DNA of 64,000 nucleotides from Opitutia bacterium (GTDB taxonomy: Bacteria > Verrucomicrobiota > Verrucomicrobiia > Opitutales > UBA953): assembly GCA_003569245.1 (NCBI GenBank), contig BGOM01000011.1:1-64000 (forward strand). Direction: 5' to 3'. How positions within the stretch are numbered: the first letter of the stretch is position 1; each line of letters opens with the position of its first letter. The notes beneath the pieces were generated by a model. The model was not told where the DNA came from. It ran no database searches and saw nothing but the letters and a program-made list of their open reading frames with translations. This document shows, piece after piece, positions 53,666-62,327 of this stretch. The translations under genes were made by a program, and so were the position numbers.

Positions 53666-55483
53666 TCAGGCTTCCTTGCGGGCGTCCAGCTCCATCCAGC
53701 GTTCCACTGCCTGGGCATGCTCGGCCTCCAGCGCATGCAATTTCTTCTGCAGCGTCGCCGCCTGGGCGCCGCCATCCTTGTAGATCTCGGGGTCGCCGAG
53801 CTGGACGGTCAGCTGGGCCTGCTCGGCCTCGAGCTGCTCGATCCGCCCGGGGAGCGTCTCCAGTTCCTTGCGCTCCTTGTTGTTCAGTTTGGCGCCGGCC
53901 GGGGCGTAGCCGCCGGTTTTCGCGGCGGCCGCCTTCGCGGCCGGGGCGGCGGTCAGCGCGCTCTGGCGCTTGGCGACCGCGATGCGGGCGAGCTCGTTGC
54001 GCCAATCGGTGTAGCCGCCGGCATGCTCGGTGACGACCCCGTCGCCCTCGAAGACCAGCGTGCTCGTCACGACGTTGTCGAGGAAGGCGCGGTCGTGGGA
54101 GACCAGGATCAGGGTGCCGGCGTAGTCGACGAGGATGTCCTCGAGCACGTCGAGCGTCTCGGCGTCGAGGTCGTTGGTCGGTTCGTCGAGCACCAGGACG
54201 TTGGCGGGCTTGGTGAAGAGGCGGGCCAGCAGGAGGCGGTTGCGTTCGCCGCCCGACAGCACCTTCGCCTTGGAGCGGGCGCGGGTCGGCTCGAAGAGGA
54301 AGTCCTGCAGGTAGCTGATCACGTGGCGCGAGCGGCCCTGCACGACGACCGAATCGCCATCGCCCGCGAGGTTCTCGGCGACGGTCTTGTTGTCGTCGAT
54401 CTGGTCGCGCATCTGGTCGAAATACACCACCTCCATCTTCGTGCCGAACTTGAGGTTCCCCGAGGTGGGCGCGAGCTGCCCGAGGAGCATCTTGACCAGC
54501 GTGGTCTTGCCGGCGCCGTTCGGGCCGATGAGGCCGACCTTGTCGCCGCGGTTGAGGACGAGGCTGAAGTCGCGGATGAGCGGCTGGCCGCCGGGGTAGG
54601 CGAAGCCGATGTTCTCGGCCTCGACGACGCGGACGCCGGAGCGCTCGGCCTCGCTGATCTCCATCTTGGCGGAGCCGGTGGCGGTGCGCATCGCGCCGCG
54701 CTGGGCGCGCATCTTGACGAGCGCCTCCATCCGGGCGTTGGATTTCGTGCGGCGGGCGCCGGGGCTGCGGCGGGACCAGGCTTCCTCCTGGCCAAGCTTC
54801 TTGTCGAAGGCCGCGCGCTGGCGCTCTTCGGCGACGAAGAGTTCTTCCTTACGGACGAGGTAGGTGTCGTAGTCGCAGGACCAGCTGGCGAGCTTGCCGC
54901 GGTCCAGTTCGATGATGCGGTTGGCCATGCGCCGGAGGAAGGCGCGGTCGTGCGTGACGAAGAGCAGCGGGATCTTCTGCTCGAGCAGGAACTCCTCCAT
55001 CCAGAGGATCGAATCCAGGTCGAGGTGGTTGGTCGGTTCGTCGAGCAGCAGCAGGCCGGGCTTGGCGGCGAGGGCGCGCGCGAGGAGGCAGCGGCGCTTG
55101 AGGCCGCCGGAAAGGGCGTTGAACGCCCGGTCCTCGGGCAGGCCGAGGCGGGCGATCAGGTCGTCGACGCGCAGGTCCTTCTCCCAGTCCTCGGAGAGGT
55201 CATCGCCGCGGAGGCCGGAAGTCACGATATCGCGGACGTTCCCCGGGAGGTCCTCGGGAATCTCCTGGGTCAGCCGGGCGATGCAGACCCCGTCCGGGAT
55301 CGTGACCGTGCCCGTGTCGGGGGCGGTTTCGCCGGCCGCGATGCGCATCAGGGTGGTCTTCCCGGCGCCGTTACGACCCAGCAGGCAGACCCGTTCGCCC
55401 TCCTCGATCTGGAGGTTGAGGTGGTCGAGCACGGGCGGACCGCCGAAACTGACGTAGATGTCGAGGAGACTGAGCAGGGCCAT
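53666..55483 (-). CDS. ABC-F family ATP-binding protein (Uup-like)
   Basis: A 605-residue cytosolic ABC-F protein, with two ATPase domains and no membrane segment. Domain 1 has Walker A GRNGAGKTT and signature-like LSGGLKRRCLLARALAAKPG. The linker region is Arg/Lys-rich (SPGARRTKSNARMEALVKM). Domain 2 has GPNGAGKTT, LSGGERNRLLLARL and VLVLDEPTNDLD. The C-terminal ~90 residues form a coiled coil (NNKERKELETLPGRIEQLEA), as in Uup. ABC-F proteins act at the ribosome or, for Uup, on branched DNA; the C-terminal coiled coil favours Uup. This is a housekeeping gene inside the glycan island. Confidence 0.9.
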   Translation of the reverse strand: MALLSLLDIYVSFGGPPVLDHLNLQIEEGERVCLLGRNGAGKTTLMRIAAGETAPDTGTVTIPDGVCIARLTQEIPEDLPGNVRDIVTSGLRGDDLSEDWEKDLRVDDLIARLGLPEDRAFNALSGGLKRRCLLARALAAKPGLLLLDEPTNHLDLDSILWMEEFLLEQKIPLLFVTHDRAFLRRMANRIIELDRGKLASWSCDYDTYLVRKEELFVAEERQRAAFDKKLGQEEAWSRRSPGARRTKSNARMEALVKMRAQRGAMRTATGSAKMEISEAERSGVRVVEAENIGFAYPGGQPLIRDFSLVLNRGDKVGLIGPNGAGKTTLVKMLLGQLAPTSGNLKFGTKMEVVYFDQMRDQIDDNKTVAENLAGDGDSVVVQGRSRHVISYLQDFLFEPTRARSKAKVLSGGERNRLLLARLFTKPANVLVLDEPTNDLDAETLDVLEDILVDYAGTLILVSHDRAFLDNVVTSTLVFEGDGVVTEHAGGYTDWRNELARIAVAKRQSALTAAPAAKAAAAKTGGYAPAGAKLNNKERKELETLPGRIEQLEAEQAQLTVQLGDPEIYKDGGAQAATLQKKLHALEAEHAQAVERWMELDARKEA

Positions 55484-55605
55484 TCGGCCTTGAAGTGAGT
55501 GACGGAGGGGCGGGAGGCGAGTCAAATGGCGACGGGGCGGCCCGGGCCCCGAAAGGAACCTTGTCGGAGGGGTCGGGTAGGGTGTATTTCTCTTATTAAC
55601 CCCTC

Positions 55606-57615
55606 ATGCGACGTCTCCTCCTGCTCGCCCTCGCCACCGTCGCCCTCGCTGACGGCCCCAAGGACAACGTGGCCACCGCGGTCCGCCCGATCCCCCCGCC
55701 CGGCGTCCCGGTCCCGGAAGCCGACCGCAAGGCGATCCAGCAGGCGCTCAGCGAGCTGCGCGTCGCGATCGAGAACGCGACCAAGGCCCAGGCCAGGAAC
55801 CCGCGGCTCCAGGAGCTGCTGCCCGACCTCGAGGTCTGCCACAAGGCGGCCGACTGGGCGCTGCGGTACAACGAGTTCTTCAAGGAGGCCGAGTTCAAGT
55901 CGGCGCTCGAGGTCATCGCCGAGGGCAAGGCGCGCGCCGCGGCCTTCGCCAAGGGCGAGGCTCCTTGGACCACCCAGAAGGGGCCGGTCATCCGTGGCTA
56001 CCGTTCGCGTCTCGATGGCTCCATCCAGCCCTACGGGATCGTCGTCCCCGAGAACGCCGGCCACGGTCCGCTCCGTCTCGATTTCTGGTGCCACGGTCGC
56101 GGCGAGAACCTCAGCGAGCTCAACTTCGTCCAGGACCGCCGCAAGTCCGTCGGTCAGATCGCGGCGCAGAACCGTTACGTCCTCCATCCCTACGGCCGCT
56201 ACTGCTGCGCCAACAAGTTCGCCGGCGAGGTCGATCTCTGGGAAGCCTACGAGCACGCCCGCAAGTCCTATGCCTTCGACGAGGACCGGCTCTTCATCCG
56301 CGGCTTCAGCATGGGCGGCGCGGCCGTCTGGCAGTTCGGCGCCCACTACACCGACCGCTGGTGCGCCATCAACCCCGGGGCGGGCTTCTCCGAGACCCCC
56401 GAGTTCCTGAATGTCTTCCAGAACGAGGATGTGTCCAAGATCCCCGCCTGGCAGCAGACGCTGTGGTCCTGGTACAACGCGACCGACGTCGCCGCCAATT
56501 TCGCGAACGCCCCGCTCGTGGCCTACAGCGGCGAACTCGACAAGCAGAAGCAGGCCGCCGACGTCATGGCCAAGCACCTCCGCGCCGAGAACCTCGACCT
56601 CGTCCACATCATCGGGCCGAAGACCGCGCACAAGATCCACCCCGACTCGCTGGCGGAGATCGAGCGTCGGCTCGCCGCCATCGCCGCCGTCGGCCGCGTC
56701 CGCGCCCCCCGGGAGGTCACGCTCGTCACCTACTTCCTCCGCTATAACCGCATGCATTGGGTCCAGGTCGACCGACTGGCCCAGCACTGGCAGCCGGCCC
56801 GGCTCGCCGCCGAGGTCGACGGTGACAACGCCGTGACCGTCAAGACCCTGAATGTCACCGGCTTCACCCTGGACATGGCCCCCGGCCATGCGCCGTTCTC
56901 GCAGCGCGGCAAGGTCGTCGTGCACATCGACGGCCAGGACGTCGAGACGCCGCCGCCCGCCACCGACCGCTCCTGGAAGGTCACCTTCGCCCGCGCGCCC
57001 CACAACGGCAAGTGGACGCAGGTGCAGGCGTACGATGACGAAGCCGGCCTGGTGAAGCGCCATGGGCTGACCGGCCCGATCGACGACGCCTTCATGGACG
57101 CCTTCCTGTTCGTCTCCCCGACGGGTCAGCCGCTGCACGCCAGGTCCGGCGCCTGGGCCAAGGCCGAGATGGAGCGCGCCAGCTGGGAATGGCGGCGTCA
57201 GTTCCGCGGGTTCGCCCCGGTCAAGACGGACAAGGATATCAAGGACGAGGATATCGCCGCGCATAACCTGATCCTGTGGGGCGATCCGTCCAGCAACGCG
57301 CTGATCGCGCGCATCGTCGCGAAGCTACCGATCACGTGGACCGCCGAGAAACTCGTGGTGAACGACAAGACCTACTCGCCGCAGGACCACATGCCGGTCC
57401 TGATCTACCCGAACCCGCTCAACCCGGCGAAGTACGTGGTGATCAACAGCGGCTTCACCTACCGCGAGTACGACTACCTCAACAACGCCCGGCAGGTCCC
57501 GAAACTGCCCGACTGGGCCGTCATCGACCTCAACACGCCCGTGACTCCCCAGGCCCCTGGCGCGATCCCGGATGCCGGCTTCTTCGACGAGCACTGGCGC
57601 TGGCGCGTCCGCTGA
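55606..57615 (+). CDS. Secreted prolyl-oligopeptidase-fold hydrolase
   Basis: A 669-residue secreted alpha/beta hydrolase. After a signal peptide (about 1-15) and a helical segment comes an N-terminal beta region (about 125-160), then the catalytic domain. It contains LDFWCHGRGENLSELNF, LFIRGFSMGGAAVWQF (nucleophile Ser235), VAYSGELDKQKQ (acid region) and GPKTAHKIHP (catalytic His near 345). The C-terminal half (about 365-669) is a beta-rich extension with HNLILWGDPSSNALIARIV and KYVVINSGFTYREYD. This plan occurs in many Planctomycetes and Verrucomicrobiota hydrolases of unknown substrate. It is first in a run with the GMC oxidoreductase, 19 bp downstream. Confidence 0.85.
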   Translation: MRRLLLLALATVALADGPKDNVATAVRPIPPPGVPVPEADRKAIQQALSELRVAIENATKAQARNPRLQELLPDLEVCHKAADWALRYNEFFKEAEFKSALEVIAEGKARAAAFAKGEAPWTTQKGPVIRGYRSRLDGSIQPYGIVVPENAGHGPLRLDFWCHGRGENLSELNFVQDRRKSVGQIAAQNRYVLHPYGRYCCANKFAGEVDLWEAYEHARKSYAFDEDRLFIRGFSMGGAAVWQFGAHYTDRWCAINPGAGFSETPEFLNVFQNEDVSKIPAWQQTLWSWYNATDVAANFANAPLVAYSGELDKQKQAADVMAKHLRAENLDLVHIIGPKTAHKIHPDSLAEIERRLAAIAAVGRVRAPREVTLVTYFLRYNRMHWVQVDRLAQHWQPARLAAEVDGDNAVTVKTLNVTGFTLDMAPGHAPFSQRGKVVVHIDGQDVETPPPATDRSWKVTFARAPHNGKWTQVQAYDDEAGLVKRHGLTGPIDDAFMDAFLFVSPTGQPLHARSGAWAKAEMERASWEWRRQFRGFAPVKTDKDIKDEDIAAHNLILWGDPSSNALIARIVAKLPITWTAEKLVVNDKTYSPQDHMPVLIYPNPLNPAKYVVINSGFTYREYDYLNNARQVPKLPDWAVIDLNTPVTPQAPGAIPDAGFFDEHWRWRVR

Positions 57616-57634
57616 ACCGCCGAACGCTCCGCCC

Positions 57635-59413
57635 ATGCCCATCATCACGGAAAAAGAACTGCGTCCGGATTACGACGTGATCGTCGTCGGCTCCGGCGCC
57701 GGCGGCGGTCAGTCCGCCTACACGCTCACCATGAACGGCGTGAAGGTCCTCATGCTGGAAGCCGGTCGCAACTACGACCCGGCGACCGAGACGCCGATGT
57801 TCCAGACGGCCAGCCAGATGCCCCTGCGCGGCCTGTCCACCCGCGAGAAGCCCTTCGGTTTCGCCGATGCCACCGTGGACGGCGGGTGGGAGGTCCCGGA
57901 CGAGCCCTACACCCAGGCCAATGACAAGCCCGAGGAACGGTTCTGGTGGTGGCGCGCCCGCATGCTCGGAGGTCGCACCAACCACTGGGGACGCATCTCC
58001 CTGCGCAACGGCCCGTATGATTTCAAACCCTACTCCCGCGACGGCCTCGGTTTCGACTGGCCCATCGCCTACGAGGACGTCGCCCCTTATTACGACAAGG
58101 TGGAGCTGCTCGTCGGCGTCTACGGCTCCAACGAGGGCCTGGAGAACACACCCGATTCGCCCAACGGCACGCTGCTCCCGCCCCCGAAGGCCCGGGCCGG
58201 CGAACTCTACTTCAAGAAGCACGTCGCCAAGCTCGGCATCCCCGTCGTCCCGATCCACCGCGCCGTGCTCAGCACCCGCCAGGACCACGAGAACATCCCC
58301 CGCCGCCTCTTCCCGCATAACCCGACCGCGCAGAAACTGACGGCGGAGTCCATGAAGGCGCGGGCCGCCTGCTTCTGGGCGACCGATTGCGGGCGCGGCT
58401 GCAGCATCCGGGCGAACTACCAGTCCACGACGGTGCACCTGCCCCCGGCGCTCGCCTCGGGCAACCTCGACATCCTCTGCGACGCGCATGCTCGCGAGGT
58501 CATCCTCAACGACCAGGGCAAGGCCGCCGGCGTCGCCTATGTCGACAAGAAGACCGGCCAGGAACGGGTCGTGAAGGCCCGCGCGGTCATCCTCGCCGCC
58601 AGTTCCGGGGAGACCGCCCGCATCCTGCTCAACTCCCGCGCGAAGCGACCCGAGGGCGTCGCGAACTCCAGCGGGCTCGTCGGCAAGTACATCATGGACA
58701 CCGTCGGGGCCGGCCTCGGCGGCCGCGTGCCCGCCTTCGAGAATCTCCCCGTGCACAACGAGGACGGCGCCGGCGCGCACGTCTACGTCCCGTGGTGGCT
58801 CTACCGGCCGCAGCACGCCGGCAAGCTCGACTTCGCCCGCGGTTATCACATCGAGTTCACGACCGGTCGCCAGGCCCCGAACCTCAACGTCGCCGGCCCC
58901 GCGGCCCCGGGCTATGGCCGGGCCTTCAAGGAGGACCTGCGTCGCACCTACGGCTCGTTCGTCGGTTTCTCCGGCCGCGGCGAGATGATCCCGAACAAGG
59001 ATTCCTTCTGCGAGCTCGACCCCTCCGTGAAGGACAAGTGGGGTATCCCCGTCCTCCGTTTCCATTGGAAATGGTCCAGCCACGAGCTCAACCAGGCCGC
59101 GCACATGCAGCGCACGTTCAAGGAGATGATCGAGGCCGCCGGCGGCGTCGCCGGCAACCCGACCACCGGGGACAAGGCCATCAAGCCCGGCGGCTTCATC
59201 ATCCACGAGGTCGGCGGCGGGATCATGGGCGCCGACCGCGCCAAATCCGTGACCAACGGCTGGAACCAGTGCTGGGACATCCCCAACCTCCTGCTGAACG
59301 ACGGCTCCGCCTTCGCCAGCAACGCCGACAAGAACCCGACCCTGACCATCATGGCCTTGGCGTGGCGCGCGTGCGACCACCTCATCGACGAGATGCGCAA
59401 GGGCAACCTCTGA
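57635..59413 (+). CDS. GMC family FAD oxidoreductase
   Basis: A 592-residue glucose-methanol-choline oxidoreductase. The FAD motif is YDVIVVGSGAGGGQSAY near the N-terminus. Further marks are MLEAGRNYDP, RMLGGRTNHWGRISLRN, CGRGCSIRANYQSTTVHLPP, AVILAASSGETARILLNS and the C-terminal IPNLLLNDGSAFASNADKNP with TLTIMALAWRACDHL. Members oxidise alcohol groups of sugars. It sits directly upstream of a gluconate 2-dehydrogenase subunit 3-like gene (10 bp), the usual arrangement of membrane/periplasmic sugar dehydrogenases, including glycoside 3-dehydrogenases. No signal peptide is visible, so export may depend on the Tat signal of the small subunit. Confidence 0.93.
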   Translation: MPIITEKELRPDYDVIVVGSGAGGGQSAYTLTMNGVKVLMLEAGRNYDPATETPMFQTASQMPLRGLSTREKPFGFADATVDGGWEVPDEPYTQANDKPEERFWWWRARMLGGRTNHWGRISLRNGPYDFKPYSRDGLGFDWPIAYEDVAPYYDKVELLVGVYGSNEGLENTPDSPNGTLLPPPKARAGELYFKKHVAKLGIPVVPIHRAVLSTRQDHENIPRRLFPHNPTAQKLTAESMKARAACFWATDCGRGCSIRANYQSTTVHLPPALASGNLDILCDAHAREVILNDQGKAAGVAYVDKKTGQERVVKARAVILAASSGETARILLNSRAKRPEGVANSSGLVGKYIMDTVGAGLGGRVPAFENLPVHNEDGAGAHVYVPWWLYRPQHAGKLDFARGYHIEFTTGRQAPNLNVAGPAAPGYGRAFKEDLRRTYGSFVGFSGRGEMIPNKDSFCELDPSVKDKWGIPVLRFHWKWSSHELNQAAHMQRTFKEMIEAAGGVAGNPTTGDKAIKPGGFIIHEVGGGIMGADRAKSVTNGWNQCWDIPNLLLNDGSAFASNADKNPTLTIMALAWRACDHLIDEMRKGNL

Positions 59414-59423
59414 GCCGCCGACC

Positions 59424-60086
59424 ATGCCCCCCGAATCTTCCTCCTCCCCGTCGCCCCGGCTCGATCGCCGCCAGGCGCTTGCCTGGCTGGCCGTCGCCGC
59501 CGTCGGCCTCACCGCGTCCGGTCGCCTGCCGCTCGGCGCGGCCGAACCCGGCGATCGTCCGCACGGCAAGCGCATCGGCGCCGACCCGGTGCTGAACAAG
59601 ACCTACGTCCCCGGCGAGCTCTGGCCGCTCTCGTTCACGCCCGCCCAGCGGGCCGCGGCCGACGCGTTGGCCGACCTCATCCTACCCCCGGAGGCCGGCG
59701 GCAAGAAGCCGTCCGAGCTCGGCGTGCCCGCGTTCATCGACGAATGGGTCAGTTCCTATTACGACGAGACGCTCAAGGACCGTCCGATCATCCTCGCGGG
59801 CCTGACCTGGCTCGACGCCGAGGCGCAGCGCCGACACGGCGCCGTCTTCGCGAAGCTGACCGAGGCCCAGCAGGCCGGCATCGCCGATGATATCTGCGGC
59901 GTGAAGCCGGTGAAGAAGGAGCACAAGCCCGGTCAGGATTTCTTCAAGCGGTTCCGCCACCTCGCGGCCGGGGGTTACTACACGACCCCGCAGGGGATGC
60001 GCGAACTCGGGTACGTCGGCAACACGCCTTCGGCCAACTTCGACGGGCCGACCCCGGAAGCGCTCAAGCATCTCGGTCTCGCCTGA
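59424..60086 (+). CDS. Gluconate 2-dehydrogenase subunit 3-like protein, Tat signal
   Basis: A 220-residue small subunit of GMC-type dehydrogenases. The N-terminal DRRQALAWLAVAAVGLTASG carries twin arginines followed by a hydrophobic core, as in Tat signals. The family region includes FTPAQRAAADALADLILPPE, GVPAFIDEWVSSYYDE, GLTWLDAEAQRRHGAVFAKL and FKRFRHLAAGGYYTTPQGMR. It would carry its flavoprotein partner to the periplasm by co-export (hitchhiking), as known for such pairs. Its 3' end is 3 bp from the convergent EamA gene. No cytochrome subunit follows, so electrons must go to one of the c-type proteins encoded elsewhere. Confidence 0.9.
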   Translation: MPPESSSSPSPRLDRRQALAWLAVAAVGLTASGRLPLGAAEPGDRPHGKRIGADPVLNKTYVPGELWPLSFTPAQRAAADALADLILPPEAGGKKPSELGVPAFIDEWVSSYYDETLKDRPIILAGLTWLDAEAQRRHGAVFAKLTEAQQAGIADDICGVKPVKKEHKPGQDFFKRFRHLAAGGYYTTPQGMRELGYVGNTPSANFDGPTPEALKHLGLA

Positions 60087-60089
60087 GGC

Positions 60090-60989
60090 TCAGCCGCGCG
60101 ATCGACCCAGCCGCTGGACGATGGCGACGCCCGCGAGCGTGAGCAGGCCGCCGGTCACCGCGGCGGCCGGCGGGTGTTCCCCGAGGATGGCCCAGCTGAA
60201 GACGACGGAGAAGAGCGGGATCACGTAGACGGAGCCCATGACCAGCGTCATCGGGAGCGTCTGCAGGACCCAGGCCCACAACGTGTAGCAAAGCGCGGCG
60301 GGCACGACGCCCAGGAAGACGAGGTGTCCCCAGCCGGGGACGCTCAGCCGACCGGCGGCGCCCAGCAGGTCGTGCGAGAAGGGCAGCAGGCCCAGCGTGC
60401 CCAGCCAGATCGCCCAGGTCGTGACGTCGATGGCCGCGTACCGGCGGGTGAGGTGCTTGCTCAGGAGGGTCTGGATGGCCGCGCAGAGCGCCGCCCCGAA
60501 GATCAGCGCCGTCCCCTCGTTCAAGGTCACCCCGTTCTCGAGGACGCCCGAGGTGAAGGCGACCCCCACCATGGACGTGAGGATGCCGAGCCAGGCGTAG
60601 CGCGTGACTTTTTCCGTGCCGGAGAGCGCGCCGTAAAGCACCACGAGGATGGGGACGCAGGAGATCAGCATCGAGCCCGTGCCGGCGTCGACGGTGCGTT
60701 CGCCGAAATTGATCCCGAGGTTGTAGAGCGTGAAGCCGAAGAGTCCGAGGAGGGCGATGCCCGGCAGGTCGCGCGCCGCGGGCAGGGGACGGCCGCGGAA
60801 AAACCAGACGATGCCCATGACCGTCGAAGCGATGAGGTAGCGCAGGGCGCCGAGCTCGCCGGCGCCGACCTGGTGGACGATGGCGCGGACGTTGACCCAC
60901 GACAGGCCCCAGGCGACGAGGTTGAACGCCATCGCGACATAGGCCCAGCGCAGGGTGCGGGCGTTCGGCGGGTGGGCGGGTTCGTTCAC
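60090..60989 (-). CDS. EamA/DMT family transporter
   Basis: A 299-residue drug/metabolite transporter with about ten hydrophobic helices and two EamA repeats. Visible segments are AWGLSWVNVRAIVHQVGAGE, GLFGFTLYNLGINFGERTVD, GVAFTSGVLENGV and VLQTLPMTLVMGSVYVIPLF. ILGEHPPAAAVTGGLLTLAG is typical of the second repeat's end. The start is the GTG overlapping the stop of the upstream gene (GTGA), so translation is coupled to the PL9-like gene. Substrate is unknown; the context suggests a carbohydrate-derived or small organic solute. It is the last gene of a four-gene minus-strand run. Confidence 0.9.
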   Translation of the reverse strand: MNEPAHPPNARTLRWAYVAMAFNLVAWGLSWVNVRAIVHQVGAGELGALRYLIASTVMGIVWFFRGRPLPAARDLPGIALLGLFGFTLYNLGINFGERTVDAGTGSMLISCVPILVVLYGALSGTEKVTRYAWLGILTSMVGVAFTSGVLENGVTLNEGTALIFGAALCAAIQTLLSKHLTRRYAAIDVTTWAIWLGTLGLLPFSHDLLGAAGRLSVPGWGHLVFLGVVPAALCYTLWAWVLQTLPMTLVMGSVYVIPLFSVVFSWAILGEHPPAAAVTGGLLTLAGVAIVQRLGRSRG

Positions 60990-62278
60990 TTCGCGGTCGG
61001 CTTGGAGCCGGGATAAGCGGTGTAGCCGGCCTGGGCGGCCAGCGCGGAGTCGACCGGGCGGAGGAACGCGACTTTCGGCAAACTGCCGTCGACCTGGCGC
61101 GGGCCCGTCAGCGCGGGATCGTCGAGGCTTTCGAACGAGGCATCGGTGAACTTCCGCTGCGAGGCGAAGGCGTTGTCCTTGAGTTCGCAACGCGCGACGT
61201 CGAGCCGGGTGAAATCCCGCAGGCCGCGGTAGCTCAGGTTGGCCGTCACGCGGTGGCCCACGCCGTCGATGTCGCGGGAGTTGTCGGCCGGGCGCATGAG
61301 GAAGTTGAAATCGTTCGCGTTGCGGTAGGCGGAGTTGAACGACCAGTCTCCGCCCATGAGGTGGTGGTTGGCGTAGAACCCGCTGGCCTTGTTACGGACG
61401 GCGAGGCAGCCCTCCGTGACGTGACGCGGGGCGGGATCGGGCACCCCATGGAGCGGCGCATTGCCGAAGCCGCCGACCTTGAAGCCATTGCCGTCGCCGC
61501 GCTTCTCGAACTTAGGACCGTAGCCGTTGTACATCGCCCAGCAGCCTTCGAAGCGGACGCTTTCCCAGGCGGAGATGCAGTCGTAGCCGTCGTCGCTGTT
61601 GAACCACGCTCGGCAGCCGCGGAAGACGTTGTTCATGGAGCCCTTCGACGGGTGACCGCCGAAGCCGTCGACGTTGCCGCCGCGGCCATCCTCCGACGTG
61701 AAGTCGTGGTTGCGGTAGGCATCGCAGTTCAGGATCAGGTTGTCGGAGCCGCCGAGCAGGTAGACCCCGATGGCCTGGCTGTCGTGCAGCGCGAGCCGCT
61801 CCAGGATGTTATGGCCGCCTTGGATCTCGAAGTTGCACGACTGGCCGTGGCCCTTGAAATTGACCTGCGTGCCGATGACCTCGAACCCGCGGAAGTGCAA
61901 CCAGGAGCCGGCGACCTGGAAGGCGTTGATGCGCCGGCCGGGCGGGTTCACGTCCGTGCAGTCGAAGATCGGCTTCTCGGCCTGGTAGGCCCAGTAACGG
62001 ATCGGTTGGCCCGGTTTGCCGCTCTTCCGGAATTCATGGATGTACGTCCAGACCCGGTGCTCGCGCGCGATCCGGTCCGGCTTCAGCTTGTAGACCCCGC
62101 CGCGGATCCAGACCGTGTCGCCCGGCTCCGCCAGCGCCTGCGCCTTCATCAAGCCGCCCAAGGGCCTGGCGAGGGTGCCCGGTGCCTCGTCGGACCCGTC
62201 CGGGGCCACGAACAGCTCCTTCGCCCGCAAGCCGGCGACGCCGACGGCGAGAGGGAGGAGCAGGACGAGAAACCGCAT
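60986..62278 (-). CDS. Secreted right-handed beta-helix protein, PL9 pectate lyase-like
   Basis: A 430-residue secreted parallel beta-helix protein. A signal peptide (about 1-19) is followed by KELFVAPDGSDEAPGTLARP and GDTVWIRGGVYKL. Next are repeated beta-helix rungs NILERLALHDSQAIGVYLLG, LILNCDAYRNHDFTSEDGRG and GNVDGFGGHPSKGSMNNVFR. Then come GCRAWFNSDDGYDCISAWES and FEGCWAMYNGYGPKFEKRGD. The NCDAYRN...GNVDGFGGH...DDGYD pattern is that of family PL9 pectate lyases, which cleave polygalacturonate with calcium and a catalytic lysine; candidate Lys residues are present but unproven. Its stop overlaps the transporter's start. Confidence 0.85.
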   Translation of the reverse strand: MRFLVLLLPLAVGVAGLRAKELFVAPDGSDEAPGTLARPLGGLMKAQALAEPGDTVWIRGGVYKLKPDRIAREHRVWTYIHEFRKSGKPGQPIRYWAYQAEKPIFDCTDVNPPGRRINAFQVAGSWLHFRGFEVIGTQVNFKGHGQSCNFEIQGGHNILERLALHDSQAIGVYLLGGSDNLILNCDAYRNHDFTSEDGRGGNVDGFGGHPSKGSMNNVFRGCRAWFNSDDGYDCISAWESVRFEGCWAMYNGYGPKFEKRGDGNGFKVGGFGNAPLHGVPDPAPRHVTEGCLAVRNKASGFYANHHLMGGDWSFNSAYRNANDFNFLMRPADNSRDIDGVGHRVTANLSYRGLRDFTRLDVARCELKDNAFASQRKFTDASFESLDDPALTGPRQVDGSLPKVAFLRPVDSALAAQAGYTAYPGSKPTAK

Positions 62279-62327
62279 CGTGCCAGTGAACCGCGGACCG
62301 AGGGCAGGGCAAGCCTGCCTCGTGGGC

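Noticed and set aside
53666-55483. Antibiotic-resistance ABC-F protein
   Set aside because: The C-terminal coiled coil and linker fit the housekeeping Uup group; nothing indicates resistance.
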